From Mesorhizobium_B sp035998495 (lineage in GTDB: Bacteria; Pseudomonadota; Alphaproteobacteria; Rhizobiales; Rhizobiaceae): 64,000 nucleotides of DNA. Positions 1-8,495 of this stretch are shown in pieces. Position 1 is the first letter of the stretch; the number at the start of each line of letters is the position of its first letter. The notes beneath the pieces were generated by a model. That model saw only the letters and a program-made list of their open reading frames with translations. It had not been told where the DNA came from and did no database searches. The DNA is taken from the NCBI GenBank assembly GCA_035998495.1, contig DASYHP010000076.1, forward strand, positions 3,863 to 67,862, read 5' to 3'. The position numbers were made by a program, and so were the translations under genes.

Positions 1-1
1 C

Positions 2-253
2 TGCTGGCGCGAGGAGGGCGGCCCGGCCGTCTCGACGCCCGCGCGGAACGGTTTCGGCAGCCGGCTGATCGCGCGAATGGCGCGAAGCCTGAATGGCGGC
101 GTCACGCTGGAGCACAGGCCGGACGGCTTGAGCTGCACGCTCGATCTCTCGGAATCCGACTCGGTGCTCGAGAACGACACGCCCTACCGGGCGGTGCTCG
201 ACCGTTTCCAGCAAAACGGCCACGCCTCGCTCGCCTCTTCCGCAACCGTCTGA
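2..253 (+). CDS. C-terminal end of a HWE-family sensor histidine kinase (partial)
   Basis: The reading frame is open from the left edge to a TGA at 251-253; only about 83 residues are present. It begins C-W-R-E-E-G-G-P-A-V and continues with R-N-G-F-G-S-R-L-I, the G-box end of the ATP-binding domain that is characteristic of HWE/HisKA_2 kinases, where W-x-E-x-G-G-P and G-F-G-S-x-L-I are conserved. The last ~25 residues are a non-conserved tail. The kinase would autophosphorylate and pass phosphate to an unseen response regulator. The gene converges on a heme oxygenase gene 25 bp away. Because bacteriophytochromes of Rhizobiales often carry HWE kinase modules and sit next to heme oxygenase (which makes their biliverdin), this may be a phytochrome, but the sensor part lies outside the window. 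Confidence 0.8.
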   Translation, partial: CWREEGGPAVSTPARNGFGSRLIARMARSLNGGVTLEHRPDGLSCTLDLSESDSVLENDTPYRAVLDRFQQNGHASLASSATV

Positions 254-278
254 GAAACGCGCGACGGTCCCGCAGGGT

Positions 279-890
279 TCAGGCCGCGGCGGCTCCAAGC
301 TCCGGCGACCGCTCGGTCAGCCACGCTCCCAGGCGTTCGAATGTCCGCACGGCGCCATCCGCCACAGAATCGGCGTCCTCCCCGGCGGCTTCCACGTCGA
401 GCCGGGAAAGGAAGTCCTTCCAGCGCGCCGCCGTCGCCTTGCCGTGAGCGTTGAAATAGCTGAGCCCGCCGGGCGGCGCCCAAGCTGTCCGCCGCAGGGC
501 GTGATTGATGACCTGCCCTCCCAGCGTGGACCCCTCCATCACGTAAAGCGAGCCCAGCGCGCGCGCCCGCGTGGCGACGAGCTTTGCCGCGGCCTCGCAC
601 AGGGGCAGCGCGGCGATGTCCCTGGCAGAGAGGCCCAGCGCTTGCAGATCGGCAGTCAGATGAGGGAGCCGGTTGTGGCCGGCGAAGGCCCGGCCGACCG
701 GCGAGGCCGCCAAGGCCGGCTCCCACACAAGGTGAAAGCCATGGAAGCGCTGCAGCGCCCCGAGAATGCGGCCGCGGTCGCTCGGGTCGGACAGGAAGGC
801 CAGGTCGCGCTCGAGCGCCGCATGGGCCTGCGCGGTCGCGGCTCGGAGGCGGGAAAGCAGGCCGCTGGGCGGCGCCACTGAGACGTTCAC
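279..890 (-). CDS. Biliverdin-producing heme oxygenase
   Basis: A 203-residue cytoplasmic protein of heme oxygenase size. It opens heme to biliverdin, iron and CO. The N-terminal helix has L-R-A-A-T-A-Q-A-H-A-A-L-E, with His23 the expected proximal heme ligand, and the distal helix has G-S-L-Y-V-M-E-G-S-T-L-G-G-Q-V-I, the form typical of phytochrome-associated bacterial enzymes. I chose a GTG start at 890 because AAGGAG lies 8 nt upstream; the frame is open further (to 965) but those extra residues are Arg-rich and look non-coding. It lies downstream of an EamA transporter gene on the same strand (81 bp gap) and converges on the kinase fragment, so biliverdin supply to a phytochrome is the likely job. 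Iron acquisition is the alternative. Confidence 0.88.
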   Translation of the reverse strand: MNVSVAPPSGLLSRLRAATAQAHAALERDLAFLSDPSDRGRILGALQRFHGFHLVWEPALAASPVGRAFAGHNRLPHLTADLQALGLSARDIAALPLCEAAAKLVATRARALGSLYVMEGSTLGGQVINHALRRTAWAPPGGLSYFNAHGKATAARWKDFLSRLDVEAAGEDADSVADGAVRTFERLGAWLTERSPELGAAAA

Positions 891-971
891 AAGGGCGACT
901 CCTTGACGGGCTTTGGGCTGTCGGCGCGCGACGAGCGTCATGCGACGGCCGCGCCTCCGCTGCAAGCCGCG

Positions 972-1892
972 CTATTCGCGCCCCGGCAGGGCCGGCGGCA
1001 AGATCGGAGCCTTCTTCAGCCTTTCGCGCGCCATCACCACCATGCCCGCCGCCACGATCAGGGCCGCGCCGCCGAGCGAGATCGAGTCGATCATCTGGCC
1101 GAAGAAAAGATAGCCGAACAGGATGCCCCAGGGCAGCGCCGTGTAGTTGAAGGGCTGGAGCACGCTCGCGGGCGCGGTCGCCAGCGCCGCGATGATCAGG
1201 CCATGCCCCGCGCAGCCCGTGAACATGATGTAGAGCAGAAGCCCGAGCGAGGCCGCGTCGGGCGTTTGCCAGAAGAAGACGCCCACCGCCGTGGTCAGCG
1301 CGAGCCCCACGATTCCGACATAGAGCAGGCTCGTCTCGGTCGAGTCGACGCCCGAGACCTTTCGCGTGAGCGCGAGATAGACGGCGTAGCAGGCGGCGGA
1401 GGCCAGCGCGCAGAACGCGCCGAAATCGAGCGGCAGCCCGCCCGGCCGCACGATCACCAAAGCGCCGGCGAAGCCCGCGAGCACCGCGGACAGGCGGAAC
1501 ACGCCGACCCGCTCGCCCAGGAACGGAATGGCGACCAGCGTGACGATCAGCGGATAGACGAGCGTGATCGCCTGAAGCTCGGCCAAGGGCACGGTTTGAA
1601 GCGCGAACATGAAGAGCCAGATGTCCACGACCAGAAGCACGGGCCGGAGAATCTGAAGTTTTGGCGCGCGCGACCGGAGCGCCGCTCGCATCGATCCTCT
1701 GTGCCGGGCGATCACCACGCTCATGGCGCAAAAGGCCCAGAACCGCATCATGGCGACCTGGAAGGGCGAGTGATCCTGCATCAGGAACTTGGAGACTGCG
1801 TCCTGCGTGGCGAACAGGAAGATGGCCAGCAGCGTAAAGGCGATGCCCCTGCCGACCTCATCCCGCCGGACCATCGCCGCGCTCGTGCTCAA
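972..1892 (-). CDS. EamA/DMT-superfamily transporter
   Basis: A protein of 306 residues with about ten hydrophobic segments arranged as two EamA repeats. The first repeat starts with T-L-L-A-I-F-L-F-A-T-Q-D-A-V-S-K, the usual first helix with a charged pair, and I-V-R-P-G-G closes the first repeat, as in many RhaT/YdcZ-type drug and metabolite transporters. It acts in the inner membrane; the substrate cannot be read from the sequence. The listed start is a TTG; an ATG six codons in (1874) is equally possible, and neither has a clear ribosome site. It is upstream of heme oxygenase on the same strand and divergent from the DUF3429 gene. Confidence 0.85.
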   Translation of the reverse strand: MSTSAAMVRRDEVGRGIAFTLLAIFLFATQDAVSKFLMQDHSPFQVAMMRFWAFCAMSVVIARHRGSMRAALRSRAPKLQILRPVLLVVDIWLFMFALQTVPLAELQAITLVYPLIVTLVAIPFLGERVGVFRLSAVLAGFAGALVIVRPGGLPLDFGAFCALASAACYAVYLALTRKVSGVDSTETSLLYVGIVGLALTTAVGVFFWQTPDAASLGLLLYIMFTGCAGHGLIIAALATAPASVLQPFNYTALPWGILFGYLFFGQMIDSISLGGAALIVAAGMVVMARERLKKAPILPPALPGRE

Positions 1893-2092
1893 ATCCGTTG
1901 CCCCGCTCGTTTTTGCGCCCCGGCGCTCCTTGCGGCCGCGCTTTGAGCATGGGCGAGCCGGAGGCTCAAGCCTGGGGGCGGCATGGTCGAGCGGAGTGGC
2001 TCTGACTGGACCATCGGCGGAGCCGCCTCCACGTCGGCGCGAACGGCCCTAAATGGTCCCGAGTTCGTGCGCGACGGCTTGGGGAGAACGGC

Positions 2093-2542
2093 TTGGATCA
2101 GGACACGCGCATCCCACCCGCCGCGCTCATCCTGGGATGGGCCGGCGTGATCCCCTTCGCCGGCCTGGCGCTGGCCACGATTCTGGGTTGGAACTTCCTG
2201 CCCGTGTTTCCGGCGGGCGCGTTGACCACCTATGGCGCGATCATCCTGTCCTTTCTGGGCGGGGCGCAATGGGGCATCACGGTTCGCGCCGGCGAGCCGG
2301 AAGGCGCGAAAACGCTCCGCTACGCCGTCGCCGTGCTGCCGGCGCTTTGGGGATGGTTCTGCCTTTTCCTGTTCGCGCCTTATTCGCTGTGGAGCTTGGC
2401 GGCCGGGCATCTCCTGCTTCTCGGCTATGACCTTTCCACCGTCCGTTCAGGGATCGCGCCGCGCTGGCATGGCCGCCTGCGCATCCAGCTCGCGCTGGCC
2501 GCCGCGCTTTCGCTTGGCGCAGCCGCCCTGGTGAGCCGATAA
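2093..2542 (+). CDS. DUF3429 family membrane protein
   Basis: A 149-residue protein with four to five hydrophobic helices. It matches the DUF3429 pattern as I know it: L-G-W-A-G-V-I-P-F-A-G near the N-terminus, then Y-G-A-I-I-L-S-F-L-G-G-A-Q-W-G, then a Y-D-L segment near the end. The family is common in Alphaproteobacteria and uncharacterised; an inner-membrane location is the only safe statement. The start is a TTG preceded by GGGGAG, which sets the N-terminus MDQDTRIPP. It stands alone, divergent from the EamA gene and convergent with the Gfo/Idh gene. Confidence 0.82.
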   Translation: MDQDTRIPPAALILGWAGVIPFAGLALATILGWNFLPVFPAGALTTYGAIILSFLGGAQWGITVRAGEPEGAKTLRYAVAVLPALWGWFCLFLFAPYSLWSLAAGHLLLLGYDLSTVRSGIAPRWHGRLRIQLALAAALSLGAAALVSR

Positions 2543-2602
2543 TATCCTCAAGCCAGCAAGCGCGAGGGCTGATCGTCACTCAAGGAGACGGCGCGCCGCC
2601 CC

Positions 2603-3541
2603 TCACCACTCGAAGGGCGCGCCGACATGCCGCTCGCCGATGAGGAACGCGTCGGCCACCCAGCGCAGCGGCGCGTCCTCCACATGGCTTTGCCCAGCCG
2701 CGAGAAGCTCGGCGAAATGGGCGTAGATGCGCTCATATTCTTCCGGCCTTCCGTCGATCCGGGTTTCGCTGTCGATCGTAAGCACCGCGCCGCCCCGCTC
2801 CAGCGCCGCCTGCTTCCCGCGCCCGGTCTCGACCGAAATCGTCCAGACCTCGCCTTCCTCCTCCAGCCAGTTGAAATGCGCGCTCACCGGCGGCGCGTGG
2901 GGCTCGCCCGACTTGAAGGCGATCCGCACGTCCACTGGCGTCTGCCGGTTCGCGGGAACCTCCAGCCGCGCGCTTTCCACGAAAAGCGGGAAGGGCATGA
3001 TCTTCGCCAGGATCGACAGCGCGTTGATGCCGGGGTCGCAGACGCCGAAGCCGCCGGGCCGCCACACCCACTCCTGGCCGGGATGCCATTTGCGCACACT
3101 CTCCCGCCAGTCGATGCGGAGCCGCGCAACGCCTTCTTCGGCGAGCAGGCGCTTGGCCTCGTCCACCGCCCCATTGTATTGGCTGTGCCAGGTCTGGAAC
3201 AGCACGCGGCCGGTCTTTTGCGCGAGCCGCACGAGGTCGTCGAGCTCCGAAATCGTGGGCGTGGGTGGCTTCTCCATCAACACATGCTTGCCCGCGAGAA
3301 GCGCCTCGCGCACGATGGCGTGACGCACGCCGGGCGGCGTGCAGACCGCGACAAGCTCCACCTCGGGCATGGCGCTGAAAAGCTCGGCAGCATGGCGGAA
3401 CACAGGCAGGCCGCGATGGCTCACCCCGCGCGTGGACACGGTGGCCGCGACCTCGAAGTCGGAACTCTTGTCGATGACGGGCAGGTGCTGGTCCTCGGCG
3501 ATCTTCCCCACGCCGATCACCGCGATCTTCCGTTTCGCCAC
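2603..3541 (-). CDS. Gfo/Idh/MocA dehydrogenase, D-galactose/L-arabinose 1-dehydrogenase type
   Basis: This 312-residue enzyme has the Rossmann motif A-V-I-G-V-G-K-I-A-E-D-Q-H at residues 6-18, V-L-M-E-K-P-P (the E-K-P catalytic motif of Gfo/Idh) near residue 90, and Q-T-W-H-S-Q-Y-N and G-F-G-V-C-D-P-G-I-N-A-L-S-I in the substrate domain. The last two are features I associate with rhizobial D-galactose 1-dehydrogenase, which oxidises D-galactose or L-arabinose to the lactone with NAD(P). The GTG start has GGGAGG five bases upstream. It follows an SDR gene on the same strand and faces a lactonase-type gene, so the three may form an aldose oxidation route. The exact sugar is inferred, not shown. 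Confidence 0.78.
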   Translation of the reverse strand: MAKRKIAVIGVGKIAEDQHLPVIDKSSDFEVAATVSTRGVSHRGLPVFRHAAELFSAMPEVELVAVCTPPGVRHAIVREALLAGKHVLMEKPPTPTISELDDLVRLAQKTGRVLFQTWHSQYNGAVDEAKRLLAEEGVARLRIDWRESVRKWHPGQEWVWRPGGFGVCDPGINALSILAKIMPFPLFVESARLEVPANRQTPVDVRIAFKSGEPHAPPVSAHFNWLEEEGEVWTISVETGRGKQAALERGGAVLTIDSETRIDGRPEEYERIYAHFAELLAAGQSHVEDAPLRWVADAFLIGERHVGAPFEW

Positions 3542-3604
3542 TTGGGCCTCCCGTGCCGATGCTGGTTGGGCGGCGTTTGCCGCTGATCCGCCCTGCGCGC
3601 AAGC

Positions 3605-4390
3605 CTAGTCCGGCAGGACGATGCCGAGCTTGGCGAGCGCGCCGCCGTCGATCTTGACGTCCGCGCCTGTGATGAACCGCGCGCGGGGGCTCGCGAGGAA
3701 CGCCACCAGTTCGGCGATCTCTTCGGGCCGGCCGATGCGCCCCAGCGGGTGGCCCTTGCCCCAGGCGGCCAACGTGTCCTCCACCGTCCCCTCTCCCTTG
3801 AAGAGGTCGGCCGAGCGCCGCAGCATGGGCGTGTCCACCGAGGCCGGGCAGACGGCGTTCACCGTGATGTTGTCCGCGGCATGATCGAGCGCCATGGCGC
3901 GCACCAGCGCGTTCAGCGCGCCCTTGCTCGCGGTATAGGCGGCCACGTTGTTCTGCGAGGCGAAGGCCTGGACCGAGGAGAGCGCGACGATCGCCCCGCC
4001 CCCGCGCCCGCGCATGGCGGGCACGGCATATTTGCCCGCTAGGAACACGCCTTTGACGTTGACGGCGAACACCTCGTCCCAGGTTTCCTCCGGTGTATCC
4101 TCCACCGTGCCATAGCGCTGGATGCCCGCGCAGCAGGCCAAAACATCGAGCCCGTCGTTCCGGCTGACGGCTTCCCGCACAGCCGCTTCCATGTCCCCGG
4201 CACGCCGCACGTCGCCAAGGAACGCCGTTGCTTGAGGGCCGATGCTGGCGGCCGCCTCTTCCAGCGAGCGCTCATCATTGCTGACGATCAGCACTTTCGC
4301 GCCGCCCTTGGCGAAGCGTTCGGCGCAGGCGCGGCCCATGCCGAAGCTGCCGCCCGTGACCAGAACGCTCTTGCCTGAGAAATCCGTCAT
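3605..4390 (-). CDS. SDR-family oxidoreductase
   Basis: A classical short-chain dehydrogenase of 261 residues. It has the cofactor motif T-G-G-S-F-G-M-G near residue 11, C-C-A-G in the N-A-G position, the catalytic Ser of L-S-S-V-Q-A-F, Y-T-A-S-K (catalytic Tyr and Lys), and G-A-D-V-K-I-D-G-G at the end. The ATG at 4390 is preceded by GGGGAGGGG; the longer frame (to 4441) lacks homologous sequence. Two neighbours, a sugar 1-dehydrogenase on the same strand and a divergent COG3618 lactonase, point to sugar or aldonate oxidation (for example a 2-keto-3-deoxy-sugar acid dehydrogenase or L-fucose-type dehydrogenase). That specific role is inference. Confidence 0.85.
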   Translation of the reverse strand: MTDFSGKSVLVTGGSFGMGRACAERFAKGGAKVLIVSNDERSLEEAAASIGPQATAFLGDVRRAGDMEAAVREAVSRNDGLDVLACCAGIQRYGTVEDTPEETWDEVFAVNVKGVFLAGKYAVPAMRGRGGGAIVALSSVQAFASQNNVAAYTASKGALNALVRAMALDHAADNITVNAVCPASVDTPMLRRSADLFKGEGTVEDTLAAWGKGHPLGRIGRPEEIAELVAFLASPRARFITGADVKIDGGALAKLGIVLPD

Positions 4391-4500
4391 CGCGCCCCTC
4401 CCCGCCCGCGCGTTTAGAGCATCGCCGCGCGAACGCGTCAAAGGGGCCGGCTTGCCGCACGGGCGCGGCCGCGCTTAACCTGCCCGGACAGGGGAGAGCC

Positions 4501-5337
4501 ATGGTCATCGACAGCCATCAGCATTTCTGGGCGCCGGCGCGCGGCGACTATTTCTGGATGTCGCCCGACAATCCGGTGCTCTTCCGCGATTATGGACCCG
4601 GCGACCTCGAACCGCTGCTCAGGCGCGCGGGCGTCGAGAAGACGATCCTCGTCCAGGCCGCCCAGACCGAGGCGGAGACCGATTACATGCTGGAGATCGC
4701 CGCGCGCGCGCCATTCGTGGCCGGCGTGGTGGGCTGGCTCGACTTCGAGGACGAGGCCTTCGCCCCCAAGCTCAAAGCCCTGATGCGCCGGCCGAAATTC
4801 GTCGGGCTCCGGCCCATGCTCCAAGACCACCCAGACGACGCCTATGTCCTGCGGCCACGCGTGATCGAGAACCTGCGGCACGTCGCCGATCTCGACCTGC
4901 CCTTCGACATCCTTTCCTTCCCCCGCCACCTGCCGCATGTGCTCCGCGCGCTGGACCAAGTTCCCAATCTGCGCGCGGTGGTGGACCATCTGTCCAAGCC
5001 GCCCATCGCCAGCGGGCGGCTGGAGGGCTGGGCCGACGATATCTCGCGCGTGGCCCAGCACCCGAACATCTCTTGCAAGCTGTCGGGCACGGTCACGGAG
5101 GCCGACCATGCCAACTGGACGCTCCCCGACCTTGAGCCCTATGTCCGTCACGTCTTTTCGGCTTTCGGCCCGGACCGCGTGATGTGGGGCAGCGACTGGC
5201 CGGTCTGCCTGCTCGCCGCCTCCTATGCGGAAGTGCTGAACGCGGTGCGGGCGATCCTCGCGCCGATGCTCGACGCGGAGAGCGCGGCCAAGGTCTTCGG
5301 CGGGAACGCCGCGCGCTTCTACAAGCTGCCGGCCTGA
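4501..5337 (+). CDS. Amidohydrolase family 2 protein, L-fuconolactonase-like (COG3618)
   Basis: A 278-residue TIM-barrel hydrolase. The first strand carries I-D-S-H-Q-H-F-W (HxH metal ligands at residues 6 and 8). A G-W-L-D-F motif, G-L-R-P-M-L-Q-D, V-V-D-H-L-S-K-P-P and C-K-L-S-G-T follow, and M-W-G-S-D-W-P-V near residue 230 supplies the last metal-binding Asp. This pattern is that of the COG3618 lactonases, which open sugar-derived lactones such as L-fucono-1,5-lactone. The ATG has GGGGAGAG just upstream. It is divergent from the SDR/sugar dehydrogenase pair, which would make the lactone substrate. Confidence 0.83.
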   Translation: MVIDSHQHFWAPARGDYFWMSPDNPVLFRDYGPGDLEPLLRRAGVEKTILVQAAQTEAETDYMLEIAARAPFVAGVVGWLDFEDEAFAPKLKALMRRPKFVGLRPMLQDHPDDAYVLRPRVIENLRHVADLDLPFDILSFPRHLPHVLRALDQVPNLRAVVDHLSKPPIASGRLEGWADDISRVAQHPNISCKLSGTVTEADHANWTLPDLEPYVRHVFSAFGPDRVMWGSDWPVCLLAASYAEVLNAVRAILAPMLDAESAAKVFGGNAARFYKLPA

Positions 5338-5426
5338 GCCCCTGGTTTTCAGCTCCCTAGCGGGCTAAGGACCGCCGCCGGGCCGTTTTCGCGCGGCCCC
5401 TTCCCGCCACCGACAGGAGCCGGCTC

Positions 5427-6755
5427 ATGGGACCGCCCCCGGACCCCGTTTCCAGCGCGAGCGAACTGCCGAGCGCGGCCGACGTCGTGATCGTCGGCGG
5501 CGGCATCATCGGCGCGAGCACGGCCCTGTTCCTGGCCCAGCGCGGCGTGGACGTCCTGCTTTGCGAGAAAGGCATGGTCGCCGGCGAGCAGTCCAACCGC
5601 AACTGGGGCTGGGTGCGCCGCATGGGCCGCGACGAGCGCGAGCTGCCGCTCATCGTGGAGTCGCTCAAGCTCTGGGACGGCATGCGCCAGTTCCTGGGCG
5701 AGGATGTCGGCTTCCGCCGCTCCGGCATCCTCTATCTCTGCGCCGACGAGCGCGAGGTTGCCGGCCACGAGGAATGGCTTTCTCGCGCGGGCGACCATGC
5801 GCTCGACACCCGCATCATCCGCGGCGACGAGCTCGCCGCGCTGCTGCCGGGCGCGACCAGGCGCTACCCCGCCGCGCTCTACACGGAAAGCGACGGCCGC
5901 GCCGAGCCGCAGAAGGCCGCCCCGGCCATCGCCCGCGCCGCCATCCGCGCCGGCGCGAAGATCCTGCAGAACTGCGCGGTGCGCGGGGTCGATCTCGCGG
6001 CGGGCCGCGTCCACGGCGTCTGGACGGAGAAGGGTTTCGTCCGCGCGGGCGCGGTCGTGGTCGCGGGCGGCGTCTGGTCGAGCCTATTCCTGCGGCCACT
6101 GGGGCTCCGCCTGCCGCAACTCGCCGTGCGCTCCTCCGTGCTGCGCACCGCCCCGGTCGCAGGCGGGCCGGAAGGGGCCGCCTGGGAGCCCGACTTCGCC
6201 TATCGCAAGCGGCTCGACGGCGGCTACACGATCGCGCCGGGCATTCTGAGCCGGCACCCGATCACGCCCGACAGTTTTCGCTTCTTCTTCGACTTCATGC
6301 CGCTTCTGAAGAAATCCTGGCGCGAGGTGCGGCTCGAACCCGACCCGCGCTTCTTCTCCCGCCTCAGGGACGGCCGCTTCGACCCGCGGGGTGGCGAAGC
6401 GCCCTTCGAGCGAAGCCGCACGCTCGACCCCGAGCCGGACGGCCGCGCCCTCGACCGGGCCTGGGAAGCATTTCAGAAAGCGTTCCCGGCCGCCCGCGGC
6501 GCAAAAATCGAGCAGCGTTGGGCCGGCATGATCGACGCCACGCCCGACGCCGTGCCGGTGATCGCGCCCGTCAAATCCGTGCCGGGGCTCGTGGTGGCCA
6601 CGGGCTTTTCCGGCCACGGCTTCGGCATCGGCCCTGCGGCAGGAAAGCTCGCGGCCGACCTCGTGACGGGCGAAGCGCCGATCGTGGACCCCTCCCCGTT
6701 CCGCTTCGAGCGTTTTTCCGACGGCACGAAACCCCGCCCGACCACCAGCCTGTGA
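5427..6755 (+). CDS. FAD-dependent oxidoreductase, DadA/glycine oxidase type
   Basis: A 442-residue flavoprotein with the FAD-binding motif V-I-V-G-G-G-I-I-G-A-S-T-A near residue 24, followed by L-L-C-E-K-G. The S-N-R-N-W-G-W-V-R segment is where D-amino-acid dehydrogenases have the Gln/Arg-rich FAD loop. The C-terminus has the second FAD segment V-A-T-G-F-S-G-H-G-F-G-I-G-P-A. It should oxidise an amine or D-/N-methyl amino acid with FAD and a membrane or quinone acceptor. The start has AGGAG seven bases upstream. The stop overlaps the GTG of the downstream EamA transporter (GTGA), so the two are co-translated and the transporter may carry the oxidase substrate or product. Confidence 0.88.
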   Translation: MGPPPDPVSSASELPSAADVVIVGGGIIGASTALFLAQRGVDVLLCEKGMVAGEQSNRNWGWVRRMGRDERELPLIVESLKLWDGMRQFLGEDVGFRRSGILYLCADEREVAGHEEWLSRAGDHALDTRIIRGDELAALLPGATRRYPAALYTESDGRAEPQKAAPAIARAAIRAGAKILQNCAVRGVDLAAGRVHGVWTEKGFVRAGAVVVAGGVWSSLFLRPLGLRLPQLAVRSSVLRTAPVAGGPEGAAWEPDFAYRKRLDGGYTIAPGILSRHPITPDSFRFFFDFMPLLKKSWREVRLEPDPRFFSRLRDGRFDPRGGEAPFERSRTLDPEPDGRALDRAWEAFQKAFPAARGAKIEQRWAGMIDATPDAVPVIAPVKSVPGLVVATGFSGHGFGIGPAAGKLAADLVTGEAPIVDPSPFRFERFSDGTKPRPTTSL

Positions 6756-7645
6756 GCGCGCCAGCCTTTCAGCAGGAGCCGTCCGGCCTGAAGGCCGCCC
6801 TTTGGATGGGCGGCTCCATCGCCTGCTTCGTGGTGATGTCGGTGGCGGGCCGCGCGGCCACGGCGGAGCTGCCCGTGCTGCTCGTCATGGAGCTGCGCTC
6901 CGTGATCGGTTTCATCATGCTCCTGCCGCTTGTCTTTGCCGCCGGCGGCCTTGCCGCCATGCGAACGCCGCGGCCGCTCACCCATTTGGGGCGCAATGTC
7001 GCGCATTATGGCGGCCAATATGCCTGGCTGGTGGCGCTCGGGCTGATCCCGCTCGCCGAGCTCGTCGCCATCGAGTTCACCACGCCCTTCTGGACCGCGC
7101 TCCTGGCCGTGCTGTTCCTCGGCGAGCGGCTCGACTGGCGCAAGGTTCTTGCCGTCCTGCTCGGCTTCGGCGGCGTCGCGGTGATCGTCCGTCCCGGCGG
7201 GTCGGCGATCGATCCCGGCCATCTCATCATGCTCGCCGGCGCGGTGACGTTCGGCGTCTCGGTGGTCATGGTGAAATCGCTCACGCGCACGGAAAGCGTG
7301 GTGCGCATCATCTTCTGGATGCTGGTGATCCAGTCCGTCATCGGGCTCGCGCCCGCCATCGCGCTCTGGCAGCCGGTGCCGGCCCATCTCTGGCCGGCCG
7401 TCCTCGTGGTGTCCTTCGCCGGCACGTTCTCGCATTTCTGCTTGGCCCGCGCGCTCGCTCACGCCGACGCCACCACGGTCATGCCCATGGACTTCCTTCG
7501 CCTGCCGCTGACCGCGCTGGTGGGCTGGACGGCCTATGGCGAGCGGATCGACACGGCGACCGCCTTGGGCGCGGCCCTGATCCTGACAGGCAACCTCGCG
7601 ACGCTGACCCGGCGCAAGACGGCGCCGCTGACCGACAACCCCTGA
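6752..7645 (+). CDS. EamA/DMT-superfamily transporter
   Basis: A 297-residue inner-membrane protein with about ten hydrophobic helices in two EamA repeats. The end of the first repeat reads F-G-G-V-A-V-I-V-R-P-G-G and the end of the second G-A-A-L-I-L-T-G-N-L. The GTG start overlaps the stop of the upstream flavoprotein by the GTGA arrangement; the frame is open much further upstream but that part is a shadow of the oxidase gene. The substrate is unknown. Tight coupling with the DadA-like oxidase suggests it moves an amino acid or amine. Confidence 0.86.
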   Translation: MSAPAFQQEPSGLKAALWMGGSIACFVVMSVAGRAATAELPVLLVMELRSVIGFIMLLPLVFAAGGLAAMRTPRPLTHLGRNVAHYGGQYAWLVALGLIPLAELVAIEFTTPFWTALLAVLFLGERLDWRKVLAVLLGFGGVAVIVRPGGSAIDPGHLIMLAGAVTFGVSVVMVKSLTRTESVVRIIFWMLVIQSVIGLAPAIALWQPVPAHLWPAVLVVSFAGTFSHFCLARALAHADATTVMPMDFLRLPLTALVGWTAYGERIDTATALGAALILTGNLATLTRRKTAPLTDNP

Positions 7646-7716
7646 GCGCCACCCGCGCGGGAACCGCCCGTTCGCGGGCGGCGTTGCTTGGGATTCACCG
7701 AACGAGGGAGGCCGAC

Positions 7717-7980
7717 ATGGCCGAGCCGAAGCAAGCGGGGACGCCAAGCAAAGCGGATGCGGGCAAGGAGCAGCCGGCGCGGGAGGCGGATGGCTCCTTC
7801 ACCGATCCCGGCTTCATGCCCAACGAGCCCGTGGGCGGCGCCGCCGGGCTCGCCACCACGCTTCAGCCCGGCGGAACGCTGCCGGGCGGCGGGCCTGCTA
7901 CCAGCGAGGGCTCGATCGGCACGGGCGGCGGCCAGACCGCCGACCGCGATTCGGGCTCGCTCAAGCGGGATGGCCGATGA
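7717..7980 (+). CDS. Small hydrophilic, Gly/Pro-rich protein of unknown function
   Basis: An 87-residue reading frame with an ATG and a GAGGGAG site. The product is low in hydrophobic residues and rich in Gly, Pro, Ala, Thr and Lys, so it is probably disordered; no motif or signal peptide is visible. The stop lies inside the next gene (overlap 11 bp with the SRPBCC start at 7970), which supports real translation in an operon with it. I do not recognise the family. Its composition recalls small stress-type proteins of Rhizobiales, as does another small gene at 20457-20630, but no function can be assigned. Confidence 0.6.
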   Translation: MAEPKQAGTPSKADAGKEQPAREADGSFTDPGFMPNEPVGGAAGLATTLQPGGTLPGGGPATSEGSIGTGGGQTADRDSGSLKRDGR

Positions 7981-8428
7981 TAATCTCTCGGCCATGACCG
8001 ACACCATCGAGCTCAGCGCGCTTCTGCCTTTGCCGCAGGCCATCGTGTGGACGCTCCTGACGGAGCCCAAGCACCTGCAGGCTTGGTTCGGGCCGTATGT
8101 TTCGCTCGAAGCGCGCGCCGGCGGCAAGTTCCGTGAGGAGTGGACCGACGACGCGGGTCGGCGCGTTGTCACGACGGGCCGGGTCGAGGAGTTCTTTCCG
8201 CCCGAACGCATCGCCTGGAGCTGGGCCGACGAGGGCTGGGGCGCGACCACGCGCGTCCGCTTCGAGCTCGTCGGGCAGGACGACGAGACGGAGTTGCGCC
8301 TGGAGCATAGCGGCTGGAGCGCCTTCCCCGACGCGCTCGGCGACGAGCTCAAGCGCGAGCACGAGGTGGGCTGGCGCAAGCACCTCGAAAACCTGGCCCG
8401 CTACGCCGCCGACTTCGCGGACGCTTAG
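7970..8428 (+). CDS. SRPBCC / AHSA1-type protein
   Basis: A protein of about 152 residues with the START-like (AHSA1, COG3832) pattern: L-P-Q-A-I-V-W-T-L-L-T-E-P-K-H-L-Q-A-W-F-G near the N-terminus, G-G-K-F-R-E-E-W, a central strand with P-P-E-R-I-A-W-S-W, and H-S-G-W ending with H-E-V-G-W-R-K-H-L-E-N-L. These proteins bind hydrophobic ligands or assist chaperones, and often pair with ArsR regulators; none is seen here. The start could be 7970 (overlapping the previous gene) or the ATG at 7994, as neither has a strong ribosome site. The fold call is solid, the function open. Confidence 0.85.
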   Translation: MADDNLSAMTDTIELSALLPLPQAIVWTLLTEPKHLQAWFGPYVSLEARAGGKFREEWTDDAGRRVVTTGRVEEFFPPERIAWSWADEGWGATTRVRFELVGQDDETELRLEHSGWSAFPDALGDELKREHEVGWRKHLENLARYAADFADA

Positions 8429-8495
8429 AGCGAGAACCGGCTCAGCCTGCGCAGTGCATGCCGGTCCGGATGGGCGGCCGGGGCACGACCTCCCC

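Noticed and set aside
5561..7645. A 694-codon frame as an oxidase-transporter fusion
   Set aside because: Its first 397 codons shadow the flavoprotein gene in another frame; the transporter starts at the GTG at 6752.
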